Position numbers and translations under genes: made by a program. Source: CS3-C152 sp964347025 (GTDB taxonomy: Archaea; Aenigmatarchaeota; Aenigmatarchaeia; QMZP01; QMZT01). From it: DNA of 64,000 nt. The number at the start of each line of letters is the position of its first letter. The stretch's first letter is position 1. The stretch is from NCBI GenBank assembly GCA_964347025.1, contig CAYFWU010000001.1, positions 62,001 to 126,000 on the forward strand. The letters are read 5' to 3'. Shown here piece after piece: positions 51,950 through 61,174 of this stretch. Under the pieces are notes generated by a model. The model did not search any database. It worked only from the letters and a program-made list of their open reading frames with translations, and was not told where the DNA came from.

Positions 51950-52047
51950 AATTTCACCTAATAATAGATTTAGATTTCGAAGCTATTTATATATTTTGTT
52001 TTCGAAAATTATTAATACTTTAACTGTAATTAAAGAGTTATACCAGT

Positions 52048-52569
52048 ATGGAAAGTGATTGCATGCTTTCGAAGGTCTGGAAGAAACCGAGAGAATCTCT
52101 GGGAGATATTTGGAAGAAAAGAATTATCCAGTGGAGAAAAGAAAGCGTAGTCAAAAGGCTCGATAAGCCAACAAGACCGGACAGGGCGAGAGCCCTCGGA
52201 TACAAGGCAAAACAAGGTTTTGTTGTTGCTCGTGTACGCGTGGGTAAAGGAAAGAGGAAGCGTCCGAAGTTCAAGGGAGGACGCGTTCCGAAAAAAATGG
52301 GTAGATTCTTCCCTGCAGGAAAATCAAACAAGTTGAGGGGGGAAGAAAGAGTCGCCAGAAAATTCCCAAACCTCGAGGTTCTGAATTCTTACTATGTAGG
52401 TGAAGACGGCCAATACGAATGGTTTGAATGTATACTCCTCGATCCTGGAAATCCGGGCGTTTCAAAGGACAAGGAAAGAAAATGGATCTCAGAAAAGCAG
52501 CACAAGGGGAGGGCCTTCCGCTCGCTGACATCATCCGGAAGGAAAATCAGAGGCTTAAGGAAGAAATAA
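52048..52569 (+). CDS. rpl15e: 50S ribosomal protein L15e
   Basis: Large-subunit protein of archaea and eukaryotes. The sequence carries the family's RPTRPDRARALGYKAKQGFVV, GGRVPKKMGRF and a C-terminal LTSSGRKIRGLRKK. The start at 52048 gives 14 residues before KKP, as in other L15e proteins. A later ATG at 52063, with GTGATT upstream, is also possible. It converges on the beta-propeller gene (1-bp gap). Confidence 0.95.
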   Translation: MESDCMLSKVWKKPRESLGDIWKKRIIQWRKESVVKRLDKPTRPDRARALGYKAKQGFVVARVRVGKGKRKRPKFKGGRVPKKMGRFFPAGKSNKLRGEERVARKFPNLEVLNSYYVGEDGQYEWFECILLDPGNPGVSKDKERKWISEKQHKGRAFRSLTSSGRKIRGLRKK

Positions 52570-52570
52570 A

Positions 52571-53833
52571 TTACTTATATTCACCTTCTTGTTTGTATTC
52601 AGACCTAATTGAGTATTCGCTCTTGAAAGAATATTCACTTCCCATTTCCTCACTCTTGGAAATATCAAGACCATATTTTTCTTCACCCCCCTCCTTCTCC
52701 TCAACTTTTTTCTTGACTTCAATTTCATAGCTTTCAAATGGAGGAGGCATAGAGGCTTGAGACAGGGTGGAAGTCGCGAATCTCCAGATTTCCTTTCTTG
52801 TATCCACATCAACACAGTAAAGATGACAATCCCATGACGTGAAATAAACCCGATCTTTCCATAATACAGGATACCAGTAAACTTCACCATTGGTCTTGAA
52901 CCTCCAGATTTCCTCCCCTTTCATGTTGAGACAATATAGGTTCGAATCACCCGAACCTACATAAATCCTATTATTGTATATATTCGGCACGGCTATGATC
53001 ATCCCGCTTTTAAACCTCCACAACTCTTTACCTTCTTGATCAAGAGCAAAAAGTATACCTTCCCTTGAGTATTGGTAAATGATGTCATCTTGAATGTAAG
53101 GTGCGGCAGCCAGCCCATATTTACCGGCCCGAAACCTCCATTTCTCTTCCCCTGTTTTCGCGTCCACGGCATAAATAAAATTATCGAATGAGGGAATGAA
53201 TACCATACCCCTGTAAACTTCTCCAGGGTAAACGTTGTAAATTTCCCCTCCTGTCTTGAACCTCCACAGTTCTTTACCACTTCTTTTGTCAAGACAATAA
53301 TAATTCCCGTCGAATGACCCTATGTATACCCTTCCTTCATGAAGTAACGGGCTCGCGGCAATCCAGTCACCCGTTCGAAATTTCCACACGAGCGAAGAAT
53401 CCTTCTTTCTCAAACAGTAAACGAAACCATCCCTGGAACCGAAATAAACGAAATCCCCCTCGATAGCTGCGCACCCCAGTATCTCCCCTCCAGATCGAAA
53501 CTTCCAGATTTCTTCCCCGGTTTTTATGTCTATAGCATACATATTGAAGTCAAAAGAGCCTATGTAGATTACGTTTTCGGAAATAACAGGAGAGGATTCC
53601 ATTATAGGACCGTTCGCCTTGAACCTCCACACTTCCTTTCCCGTCCCTGCATCTACAGCATATATGTTGTGATCGAGCGAACCGAAGAATATAACTCCAT
53701 TCACCAACGCGGGTCTCTGATCTATACTCCCACCAAAGCCTACGCGGAAAACTCGATCGAACTTCTTGGTCTTCCTGACTTCGATATCTTCGAGCTCCAT
53801 ATCGAAGTCACCAAAGGACAAATCGAAATCCAT
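52571..53833 (-). CDS. Eight-repeat PQQ-like beta-propeller protein
   Basis: Eight repeats of ~40 residues each end in an EIWRFK-type strand (KEVWRFKANG, EEIWKFRSGG, SLVWKFRTGD, KELWRFKTGG, EEKWRFRAGK, KELWRFKSGM, EEIWRFKTNG, KEIWRFATST). They are preceded by VYxGSxDxxxYCLD-type turns, as in PQQ enzyme-repeat/BamB-like propellers. There is no signal peptide, so it is probably cytoplasmic and a protein-interaction platform rather than a quinoprotein dehydrogenase. An acidic C-terminal tail (VKKKVEEKEGGEEKYG onward) follows. ATG 53833 is the likely start. Very uniform repeats suggest recent internal duplication. Confidence 0.85.
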   Translation of the reverse strand: MDFDLSFGDFDMELEDIEVRKTKKFDRVFRVGFGGSIDQRPALVNGVIFFGSLDHNIYAVDAGTGKEVWRFKANGPIMESSPVISENVIYIGSFDFNMYAIDIKTGEEIWKFRSGGEILGCAAIEGDFVYFGSRDGFVYCLRKKDSSLVWKFRTGDWIAASPLLHEGRVYIGSFDGNYYCLDKRSGKELWRFKTGGEIYNVYPGEVYRGMVFIPSFDNFIYAVDAKTGEEKWRFRAGKYGLAAAPYIQDDIIYQYSREGILFALDQEGKELWRFKSGMIIAVPNIYNNRIYVGSGDSNLYCLNMKGEEIWRFKTNGEVYWYPVLWKDRVYFTSWDCHLYCVDVDTRKEIWRFATSTLSQASMPPPFESYEIEVKKKVEEKEGGEEKYGLDISKSEEMGSEYSFKSEYSIRSEYKQEGEYK

Positions 53834-53888
53834 AATAAAAAAATAGAACAATAAATACTAAAAATGTATAATATTAATGAGGTGTTTC

Positions 53889-54575
53889 ATGAGGATAGTT
53901 TTCAATATAGGCGGCTCGGTTCTCTGTCCCAAAGGGATTCCTGATACGGATTACATAAAAAAGCTCTCTAAATTATTTATAGGTCTCAAAAGAAGAAAAC
54001 ACAAGATTCTCATAGTTGCGGGCGGAGGCGGCATCGCGAGAAAATACATTGAACTTGCAAGGTCTTTCAAACCATCGGAGGATTTCCTTGATTGGATAGG
54101 GATACTCGGAACAAGGATGAATGCCATGGTTTTGATAGCTTCCCTGGGAAGGGAGGCGTATGAAAGGGTTGTGAAAAACAAGGATGATTTAGAGCACGCG
54201 ATAGCCTCTAATAAAATAGTGGTGATGGGAGGGACCGTCCCGAAGCAGACGACAGATGCTGTCACGGTCGCGGTGGCCGAACTGTTCAAGGCGGACATTA
54301 TAATAATGGGAACCGATGTTGACGGTGTTTACGACAAGGACCCCGATAAATACAAACAGGCGAAATTAATCAAGAGGGCGAAGGTTAAAGACCTCAAAAA
54401 GATAGTCAGAACAAAAAAACACAAGGCCAAACCCGTAGCTGTGATAGATCCTGTTGCCGTCAAACTTTTGGAAAGACACAAGATAAAAACCATTGTTTTG
54501 AACGGAAAGAAAATTGAAAACATTAAAAGAGTGCTTAATGGAAAAAAATTCATTGGCACGACAATAGGTGAATAG
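53889..54575 (+). CDS. pyrH: Uridylate kinase (archaeal UMP kinase)
   Basis: Amino-acid-kinase-fold enzyme phosphorylating UMP to UDP. The archaeal-type markers are FNIGGSVL at the start, ILIVAGGGGIARKYI, the LDWIGILGTRMNAM segment, GTVPKQTTDAVTVAVAE and GTDVDGVYDKDPDKY. The ATG at 53889 has GAGGTG six bases upstream, so an earlier in-frame ATG (53877) that contains this site is not the start. It is immediately followed by cutA (0-bp gap). Confidence 0.93.
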   Translation: MRIVFNIGGSVLCPKGIPDTDYIKKLSKLFIGLKRRKHKILIVAGGGGIARKYIELARSFKPSEDFLDWIGILGTRMNAMVLIASLGREAYERVVKNKDDLEHAIASNKIVVMGGTVPKQTTDAVTVAVAELFKADIIIMGTDVDGVYDKDPDKYKQAKLIKRAKVKDLKKIVRTKKHKAKPVAVIDPVAVKLLERHKIKTIVLNGKKIENIKRVLNGKKFIGTTIGE

Positions 54576-54887
54576 ATGTATATCGTCGTTTTCATAACAT
54601 GCCCTGACATTAAGGAAGCAAAGAAGGTCTCGGACGTTCTGTTAGGGGAAAGAATGGCAGCATGTGTAAACATCATCCCTAACCTCAAATCCTACTTCTG
54701 GTGGACAGGGAAGATTCATAATGCAAACGAAGTTTTGATTGTGGCGAAAACCAAACAGAAGCTGCTCAGGAAACTGGTCAAGACAGTTAAAAATAATCAC
54801 CAATACGAAAATCCGGAGATCATCGCACTGCCAATAGTGGGAGGTTCCAAAGATTATATACAATGGATAGAAGAGGAAACACTATGA
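54576..54887 (+). CDS. cutA: CutA divalent-cation tolerance/signal protein
   Basis: Trimeric PII-like small protein. The 103 residues show VVFITCPDIKEA, LLGERMAACVNI, SYFWWTGKI, EVLIVAKTKQ and YENPEIIALPI, all typical of CutA. It is linked to copper tolerance in bacteria, with an uncertain role in archaea. It overlaps argS by four bases (ATGA). Confidence 0.95.
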   Translation: MYIVVFITCPDIKEAKKVSDVLLGERMAACVNIIPNLKSYFWWTGKIHNANEVLIVAKTKQKLLRKLVKTVKNNHQYENPEIIALPIVGGSKDYIQWIEEETL

Positions 54888-56584
54888 ACGAATTTGATAA
54901 ATTCAGGAAAGAAGTTATTGGTCTCATTTCAAGGGCGACAAAACTGAAGAGTGAGAAGATGATTCTTGAAAAGCCCAAACATCACAAGTTTGGGGACATT
55001 GCCTTTCCCTGCTTCATTCTTTCCAAAAAACTCAGAAAATCTCCTGATGATATAGCAAAGGACCTTTCCAAAAAACTCAGACCTTCTGGTCTGATCGGAA
55101 AGATCGAGCCAAAGGGAGGCTATCTGAACTTCTTTGCCAAGTGGGAAAAAATAGGACAAAAAATCATTGAAAGAATTTTGAAGGAAAAGGAGAACTTCGG
55201 AAAGGATGAAAAGAAAGGTAATGTGATGGTTGAGTATTGTCACTTCAATACCCACAAGGCCGTCCATATAGGCCACATACGAACCGCCTGTTTGGGCGAG
55301 TCTCTTTCTAGAATACTTGAATTTTCAGGTTACAGGGTGATAAGAGCGAACTACCAGGGTGATATAGGACCTCACGTAGCTCGGTGTATCTGGGGTTTTT
55401 TGAAACTGCACGGAGGGAGGGAACCCGATGGAGAAAAGGGGAAATGGTTGGGAAAAGTGTACGCTGAGGCGAGCAGAAAGCTTAAGGGAAGCGAGGAGCA
55501 TTCGGAGGAAGTAGACGAGATAAACAAAAAGATATATGCGAGTGACAGCAAACTCCTTGAAATATGGAAAAAAACAAGGAAATGGAGCCTGGATTATTTC
55601 GATAAGATTTATGAAAGTTTTGGTATAAAGTTCGACAGGTTGTACTTTGAAAGTGAAGTCGAAAAACCAGGAACAGATATTTCCAAAAACCTTCTAAGGA
55701 AGAAGATAGCCAAGGAAAGCGAGGGCGCGGTTCTAATAGATCTTGAGAAACACGGGCTGGGAACATTCCTTTTACTGAAATCTGATGGAACCCCTCTCTA
55801 TTCGGCCAAGGACCTGGGACTAGCGAATTTGAAATCCAAGGAGTACAAAATAGAAAAGTCGATTCATGTTGTCGGTTCAGAGCAGAAGTTGTATTTCCAG
55901 CAGCTCTTCAAAACATTCGAACTAATGAAGTCCCCGCTGGCGAAAAAGAGTTACCACTTATGTTACGAACTCGTTAATCTCCCGACAGGCAAGATGGCTT
56001 CCAGGGAGGGTGACGTTATCCTTTACGAGGACGTTCTTGATGAACTCATAAAACATGCAAAAGAGGAGACAGAAAAGAGAAATCCCAAAATGGATAAGAA
56101 AACCCTTGAAAACGTGTCTAAACACATAGCTCTTGCTTCTCTCAAATACGACATGATAAAGATGTCCCCTTCGAAAACACTTATATTCGACTGGAAGCAA
56201 GCATTGGATTTTGAGGGCAACGCCGCTCCATACCTTCAATACACACACGCGCGAGCAAATTCAATCCTAAGGAAAGCGAAGGTCAAAGAGATCAGGAATT
56301 TCGATATTAGCATGCTTAAGCATCCCATTGAAATGGAGCTGATAAGGATGTTATCCGAATTCCCAGAAAGCATTAACAACTCCTCGAAAGACATCCGTCC
56401 CCATTACATAGCGAATTACTGTTACAAGCTATGCACGAAGTTCAATGAATTCTACCAGTTCATGCCCGTAATACATGCTAGGCTGGGTCTGAAAATCCAT
56501 AGACTCGCTCTCGTTAAGGCAGTATCAATTGTTCTTAAAAATGCTTTGAATCTCCTAGGGATAGAAGCCCCAGAGAGAATGTAA
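54884..56584 (+). CDS. argS: Arginine-tRNA ligase
   Basis: Class I synthetase charging tRNA-Arg; a tRNA-Arg gene is in this window at 12121. It shows an N-terminal Add-1-type domain (KFGDIAFPCFILSKKLR), the HIGH motif in KAVHIGHIRTA, ANYQGDIGPHVA, the KMSKS equivalent GKMASREG, and a C-terminal DALR anticodon domain (NAAPYLQYTHARANSILRKA onward). The ATG at 54884 overlaps the cutA stop; an upstream ATG at 54863 is inside cutA and is not preferred. About 566 residues. Confidence 0.96.
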   Translation: MNEFDKFRKEVIGLISRATKLKSEKMILEKPKHHKFGDIAFPCFILSKKLRKSPDDIAKDLSKKLRPSGLIGKIEPKGGYLNFFAKWEKIGQKIIERILKEKENFGKDEKKGNVMVEYCHFNTHKAVHIGHIRTACLGESLSRILEFSGYRVIRANYQGDIGPHVARCIWGFLKLHGGREPDGEKGKWLGKVYAEASRKLKGSEEHSEEVDEINKKIYASDSKLLEIWKKTRKWSLDYFDKIYESFGIKFDRLYFESEVEKPGTDISKNLLRKKIAKESEGAVLIDLEKHGLGTFLLLKSDGTPLYSAKDLGLANLKSKEYKIEKSIHVVGSEQKLYFQQLFKTFELMKSPLAKKSYHLCYELVNLPTGKMASREGDVILYEDVLDELIKHAKEETEKRNPKMDKKTLENVSKHIALASLKYDMIKMSPSKTLIFDWKQALDFEGNAAPYLQYTHARANSILRKAKVKEIRNFDISMLKHPIEMELIRMLSEFPESINNSSKDIRPHYIANYCYKLCTKFNEFYQFMPVIHARLGLKIHRLALVKAVSIVLKNALNLLGIEAPERM

Positions 56585-56625
56585 CTACTTATAAGTTTTA
56601 AATATCTTATTGTTACACTAATTTT

Positions 56626-57069
56626 ATGGTTGTACAAAAAATAAAACAACGTTTAGTAAGACATTACGATTTGATAGATCTTAAAATTTACATATTCGAA
56701 AGTGGAAGATATATGCAGGGTTTGGAGCAGCATCTTGACGGGGTTATACTTGATAACGGCGTAAATTTTGAAAAAATTGGAGACTTAGGCGTAGCAAGCA
56801 TATATGGTTACAAAGGTAAAGATAAATTTGTAGACGGAACTACAATACACATTTTCAGGGGTAAACAACATAAAGATTACGATCCAGACAACCCAATGAT
56901 TCACCCTTTCAATTTTGAGAATTATGAACGTATTATTGATTTGGGAATGAACGGCGGGTTTTGCAGAGAGGAAGGAATTATTTTTGGTAAAGAATTTGAT
57001 TTACACAAGAAGTTAAATGGAAATAAAAATAAATTTCTTGAAACCTGGACCTGCGATGTCGAAGTCTAG
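56626..57069 (+). CDS. Uncharacterised 147-residue protein
   Basis: I do not recognise this protein. It is soluble and alpha/beta-like (LIDLKIYIFESGRYMQ, DNGVNFEKIGDLGVASIYGY, GTTIHIFRGKQHKDY), with conserved-looking His and aromatic residues. The gene is clearly more AT-rich than its neighbours. It overlaps the convergent KaiC-like gene by 4 bp. The AT bias and absence of a known family may reflect recent acquisition. Confidence 0.6.
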   Translation: MVVQKIKQRLVRHYDLIDLKIYIFESGRYMQGLEQHLDGVILDNGVNFEKIGDLGVASIYGYKGKDKFVDGTTIHIFRGKQHKDYDPDNPMIHPFNFENYERIIDLGMNGGFCREEGIIFGKEFDLHKKLNGNKNKFLETWTCDVEV

Positions 57070-57728
57070 ACAGAGCGGATTATAACACCCTTTGGGGTTA
57101 TTTCAAATGGGTGTATGTCTATCGAATGATCTGTCATCCTCATTTTCCTGATCAGCAGTGAACGCTTGTGTTTTGCGATCCCCAGATATTGAAGGAGAAT
57201 AACTGAATCAACCATGAATTCAATGACCCCAAATCTCGACAGGCCTTTGCTGTCCTCCAGAACTTCTGCAACCACAAGAACTGTTTTGCCCATATCCCTC
57301 AATCTCTGTAAAACCTTGTACAAAGACTTTCGAATCTTGAAGGGCTCATGCATGTAAAGTTCAAACATGCTCACAGAATCTATCACAACCCTCTTAGCCT
57401 TCGCTGACTCTATGTTCTCTGTTATCCTCTCTATCAGGGTTTCTATATCAAAGGGTTCTATTTCCATAACCTTTATCATACCCTTCTTTTCAAGAGAGTC
57501 GAAGTCCCAGCCAAAGTTTTTCGATTGTCTCTTTATATTACTTATGGTTTCCCCTGTTGTGAGATACAATCCTTTTTCATTGTTTTTCACAGCCCCGTTG
57601 TACAGAAACTGAGCTGATAATATGGATTTGCCTGTACCTGTTTTGCCTGATACCAGATTGATGCTACCCTCTTGAAAACCTCCACCTATCAATTCATCCA
57701 GCCCCGGTATACCTGAAGCAACCCTCAT
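57066..57728 (-). CDS. KaiC/RadA-like RecA-superfamily ATPase
   Basis: Single-domain KaiC-type ATPase. It shows the GIPGLDELIGGGFQEGSINLV start, Walker A SGKTGTGKS near residues 27-35, ETISNIKRQSKNFGWD, and Walker B RVVIDSVSM near 110-118. The 220-residue length is typical for archaeal stand-alone KaiC-like proteins, which are often signalling or regulatory ATPases. The downstream neighbour is an orphan. The target is unknown. Confidence 0.9.
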   Translation of the reverse strand: MRVASGIPGLDELIGGGFQEGSINLVSGKTGTGKSILSAQFLYNGAVKNNEKGLYLTTGETISNIKRQSKNFGWDFDSLEKKGMIKVMEIEPFDIETLIERITENIESAKAKRVVIDSVSMFELYMHEPFKIRKSLYKVLQRLRDMGKTVLVVAEVLEDSKGLSRFGVIEFMVDSVILLQYLGIAKHKRSLLIRKMRMTDHSIDIHPFEITPKGVIIRSV

Positions 57729-57793
57729 AAAATCAGTTTATTTTTGTTTCTATGTTTTATAAAATTTTTTAACCTGAAATACAAAAGAGAAGT

Positions 57794-58591
57794 ATGATAA
57801 GGAGACCTGTGGTTGCAGGAATGTTCTATCCCTTACAGAAGGACAACCTTAGTCAACAGCTGTCAAAATTATTTGAGGGGGTCGGGAAAGGTGAATTTCT
57901 CTGTGTTGTTTCTCCCCATGCCGGCTACGAGTATTCAGGACGGACTGCCGCCTATGCGATAAATTCCTTGAGACCAGCCAAGAGTTTTGTCTTGCTGGGT
58001 CCAAACCACAACCTGATAGGGAGCGAGTTCTCGATAATGTGCTCTGGTGAATGGGAAACCCCTTTGGGAAGGATAGGAATAGATTTAGATCTTGCAAAGG
58101 AATTGAAGAGGTGCGAGATCCTTCGGGAGGATGATCTTGCTCATACACATGAACATTCCATAGAAGTTCAGATACCCTTTCTGCAGTATAGATTCAGAAG
58201 TTTCAAAATCGTCCCGATCTCCATTTCCAACGTCGGATACTCAGAGGATTTCCTCAGAAAATGCGAGACCCTCGGAAAATACATAGCAAAAACAATTGAA
58301 AATACCGGGGTGATCGCTTCTTCTGATTTCTCTCATTATCTGCCCAAGGACGTGGCGAAGGAAAGGGATGAAAAGGCGATAGAGAGGATAAAGAATCTAG
58401 ATACAAAGGGTTTCTTGAAAACGCTGGAAAGTATAGACGCTTCTGTATGTGGATACGGACCGATAACAGTCCTCATGTACATCGCAAAAGAACTTGGCCT
58501 AAAGGCAAAGGTAATAAATCACACCGATTCAGGAGATACGACAGGCGATAATTCCGCTGTGGTTGCTTATTATGCGATTGGTTTTAAGTGA
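57794..58591 (+). CDS. MEMO1-family protein (AmmeMemoRadiSam system protein B)
   Basis: Extradiol-dioxygenase-like fold of the MEMO family, widespread in archaea. It shows RRPVVAGMFYP at the start, VSPHAGYEYSG, LLGPNHNLIG, HEHSIEVQIPFLQY, SSDFSHYLP and VCGYGPITVLM. The His residues correspond to the metal-site positions of characterised MEMO proteins. The 265-residue length is typical. The partner genes (AMMECR1 and the radical SAM protein) are not adjacent here, so the usual trio is split. Confidence 0.92.
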   Translation: MIRRPVVAGMFYPLQKDNLSQQLSKLFEGVGKGEFLCVVSPHAGYEYSGRTAAYAINSLRPAKSFVLLGPNHNLIGSEFSIMCSGEWETPLGRIGIDLDLAKELKRCEILREDDLAHTHEHSIEVQIPFLQYRFRSFKIVPISISNVGYSEDFLRKCETLGKYIAKTIENTGVIASSDFSHYLPKDVAKERDEKAIERIKNLDTKGFLKTLESIDASVCGYGPITVLMYIAKELGLKAKVINHTDSGDTTGDNSAVVAYYAIGFK

Positions 58592-58595
58592 ATAA

Positions 58596-58985
58596 TCATG
58601 ATCTCCTCAGAGGGTTTTTAGGAGAATCGTGCGCTAGGAAGAGCCTCCTAAGGTTGGGGTGTCTTTTTATGTGAATGCCGAGCATTTCAGAGAGCTCTCT
58701 CTCAAATAGATTCGCTCCGGGGTAAATGTCCGTTATGGTTTCTATGGTATGGTTTTTCTTGTCCACAGGAACGCGAATGTTTATTGTCCTGTTCTTGTGT
58801 ATGAGATGGTATATGACTTCTATATTCTCTCCGACATCTGTTCCTGATATCGAGGATATTCTGATAACCCCGATATGTTTCAATTCCTTCAGAATTTTCT
58901 TGAATCCCTTTTTATTCGACAGGATCCATACGTTGTCGTTTTCTATCCTTTTTTCCACTCCCTTCAGATAATTATCCACGTGCAT
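58596..58985 (-). CDS. mbhK: MbhK-like (NuoC-type, 30-kDa) subunit of an Mrp-linked membrane complex
   Basis: Matches the NuoC/30-kDa subunit: the C-terminal signature ITDIYPGANLFERELSEMLGI followed by HPNLRRLFL and NPLRRS. The ATG at 58985 overlaps the stop of the mbhJ-like gene (TAATG). In characterised complexes this subunit bridges the small subunit and the catalytic large subunit. It is the last gene of the cluster; a convergent MEMO gene begins just beyond, so no large subunit follows. At ~129 residues it is the minimal form. Confidence 0.85.
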   Translation of the reverse strand: MHVDNYLKGVEKRIENDNVWILSNKKGFKKILKELKHIGVIRISSISGTDVGENIEVIYHLIHKNRTINIRVPVDKKNHTIETITDIYPGANLFERELSEMLGIHIKRHPNLRRLFLAHDSPKNPLRRS

Positions 58986-59470
58986 TATGATTCCCCCATC
59001 TTCTTCAGAACCTTTACAACCCCATCTATAAGGGCTTCCGGTTTCGGTGGGCATCCAGGAACATATGCATCAACAGGTATGATGTTGTCCAGAGGTCCGG
59101 CCACATTGTAACAGTCGTAGAACACTCCCTTCGATATCGGGCACGCTCCAAATGCTATAACATACTTGGGTTCTCCCATCTGCTCATAAATTGTTTTTAT
59201 ACGATCCCGCATCTTTACGTTGATGGGACCTTCTATTATGAGGATGTCCGCGTGTCTCGGTGAACCTTTCCCGAGGATTCCAAACCTCTCGAGGTCGTAC
59301 TTGGGGGTGAGGGAAGCCAGGATTTCAATGGCACACCCATTGCATCCGGATCCGCTCATATGCAAGACCCACGGCGACTTCTTTCTGCAGTAGTTAACTA
59401 GTTTTCTGAGCAGAGGCCTCTTTGATTTTTTCAAAGTTTCTGCATCAAGCCTGATCATTTCTTCTTTCAT
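58985..59470 (-). CDS. mbhJ: MbhJ-like (NuoB-type, small) [4Fe-4S] subunit
   Basis: Small hydrogenase/NuoB-like subunit carrying the N2-type cluster. Ligands appear as GSGCNGCAIE, GACPISKG and VPGCPPKPEALIDGV. The start at ATG 59470 yields 161 residues, normal for MbhJ. It lies 1 bp after the mbhI-like gene. In Mbh and Mbx complexes it passes electrons between the peripheral arm and the membrane part. Confidence 0.9.
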   Translation of the reverse strand: MKEEMIRLDAETLKKSKRPLLRKLVNYCRKKSPWVLHMSGSGCNGCAIEILASLTPKYDLERFGILGKGSPRHADILIIEGPINVKMRDRIKTIYEQMGEPKYVIAFGACPISKGVFYDCYNVAGPLDNIIPVDAYVPGCPPKPEALIDGVVKVLKKMGES

Positions 59471-59471
59471 G

Positions 59472-59771
59472 TTAAACCCATACAACCATTAAAAGTATAA
59501 CTATCACTGTTCCTATCACAATCCACATGAGGTAGTCCGAGAGTTTCCCCGAATGATAACTTCTCAAATCCTTTATACCCAACGCCTTTTTTATTGCGTG
59601 ATAAAAATTTTCCGTGCTGACGCTAACCTTGGGAAAGGGTTCTCCGCACGTGTAGGTTTCAAATTTCATCTCCTCTTTAACTGATTTCCTGTTCCCGATG
59701 AGGTATATTAAAAAACCTAAAAAGATAAAACCAAGGAAGGCCAAAATGAAGAGAGACCATTGTTCGAACAT
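59472..59771 (-). CDS. mbhI: MbhI-like membrane subunit
   Basis: About 99 residues with one N-terminal helix (LFILAFLGFIFLGFLIYLIG), a soluble middle containing ETYTCGEPFPKVSVSTENFYHA, and a C-terminal helix (LMWIVIGTVIVILLMVVW). Gene order and the two-helix build with a YTCGEP loop match MbhI better than NuoA, which has three helices. ATG 59771 with GGTGAG upstream is preferred to GTG 59783. It overlaps nothing and lies 1 bp from its neighbours. Confidence 0.7.
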   Translation of the reverse strand: MFEQWSLFILAFLGFIFLGFLIYLIGNRKSVKEEMKFETYTCGEPFPKVSVSTENFYHAIKKALGIKDLRSYHSGKLSDYLMWIVIGTVIVILLMVVWV

Positions 59772-59772
59772 C

Positions 59773-61173
59773 TCACCCACCAAACACCGCAGTTATATAT
59801 TGGCTCTGATTTAATAAAGCATTGGCTGCCGGTTCAACAAAGCTGAGACCTATTTGAGGGAACACCCCTATCAGCACGCACAATATTGTTAAAATAATAA
59901 CAGGGACTAACAAGGTTCTTGGAATATTCGCTTCAACCTTCTTGGTTGCCAGGAATATTGAAGAAAATATCTTGAACGAATAGGCCATGGTTATTGCCGA
60001 TGCAACTATCGCGATGGCGGTCAGCAGAGGACTAACCTCCCATGATGCCATGAAGATCATCCATTTCGATACAAAACCGTTCAGCGGAGGGATTCCTGAC
60101 AGCGAAAGGAGACCTATGCCCACACATATGAGCAGGGGGGTATTCTTCATACCCATTCCATCCAGATTCTCCTTCCCTGTCACGTATATTCCTATACCCA
60201 CCCCCATGAACAGCAAAGCCTTTATAAGAACGTTGTTCAGTATGTGGTAAAGACCCGATGTTAAACCGAGGAACGTCCCGAAACCCAAAACCATTAAAAT
60301 ATAACCCACCTGAGATATACCCGAATACGCAAGCATCCTCTTCACATTTATTTGAACTAAGGCAAGGACGGCTCCGACTAGCATTGTAATTACACCGAAA
60401 AATATCAGAACCCAGTTCAGTTGTATGAGATTGAAGATGAACAAAACCCTAATGATACCGTAAATGCCTATGGATGTTGAAACTGCTGTGAATATCGCTC
60501 CGATGGGAGCAGGCGTCCCCTCGATGGCATCAGGCTTCCATGCATGGAAGGGGATTATGGCTGCCTTCAAAGCGAACCCTGTTATTAGCAGGCCAAGAGC
60601 TATCATATACGGGGAGGTATGGGAAATTTTCAGAGCGAGGTCAGCAAAGTTCAAAGTCCCCGTAAGACCGTACAGCATAGCGATGCCAATGAGTATGAAC
60701 AGAGATGTTATGGAACCCGCCACAAGATACTTGAACGCACCCTCTATCGCATGCTCGTCAAGAAAAAAAGCGACAAGGGCGTAGGAAGAGACAGAGAGTA
60801 TCTCGAAGAATACGTAGAGGTTGAATATGTCCCCTGTCAGCGAAACACCAACCAGACCTATTGTGAGTAAACATAGCAGAGTGTAATACCTATGTCTTCT
60901 CTCCTTTATGTACTTGAGCGAATAGATGGCGATCACCGAAGATGCCCCTGTAACGAGCAAAGCGAGAAAAACGTTCAGCTTGTCCAAGACCCAAACTATC
61001 CCGAACGGCGGCGACCACCCGCCGAAGCCAAACACCATGATACCGGGGTTTAGAAACATATAACACATTGAAAAGAATGAAAACAATATCGCTACTATCG
61101 CTATTTCGTCTCTCTTTACAATAAGCAAAAGAAAGGTTGCAGCAAACAACACGAGCAATACATAAATTATCAC
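59773..61173 (-). CDS. mbhH: MbhH-like (MrpD/NuoL/M-type) proton/cation antiporter subunit
   Basis: The 466-residue polytopic protein (about 14 helices) belongs to the proton_antipo_M family: NIFNLYVFFEILSVSSYALVAF, PFHAWKPDAIEGTPAPIGA, VKRMLAYSGISQVGYIL and NGFVSKWMIF. It contains the conserved Glu and Lys of antiporter subunits (ILSV/FEIL Glu, LKAA Lys). Start is GTG at 61173, 1 bp after the mbhG stop. It pumps H+ or Na+ in the complex. Confidence 0.93.
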   Translation of the reverse strand: MIIYVLLVLFAATFLLLIVKRDEIAIVAILFSFFSMCYMFLNPGIMVFGFGGWSPPFGIVWVLDKLNVFLALLVTGASSVIAIYSLKYIKERRHRYYTLLCLLTIGLVGVSLTGDIFNLYVFFEILSVSSYALVAFFLDEHAIEGAFKYLVAGSITSLFILIGIAMLYGLTGTLNFADLALKISHTSPYMIALGLLITGFALKAAIIPFHAWKPDAIEGTPAPIGAIFTAVSTSIGIYGIIRVLFIFNLIQLNWVLIFFGVITMLVGAVLALVQINVKRMLAYSGISQVGYILMVLGFGTFLGLTSGLYHILNNVLIKALLFMGVGIGIYVTGKENLDGMGMKNTPLLICVGIGLLSLSGIPPLNGFVSKWMIFMASWEVSPLLTAIAIVASAITMAYSFKIFSSIFLATKKVEANIPRTLLVPVIILTILCVLIGVFPQIGLSFVEPAANALLNQSQYITAVFGG

Positions 61174-61174
61174 A

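Noticed and set aside
59472..59771. NuoA identity for the small protein between mbhH and mbhJ
   Set aside because: It has only two helices and lacks the conserved FDxE of NuoA; gene order fits MbhI.
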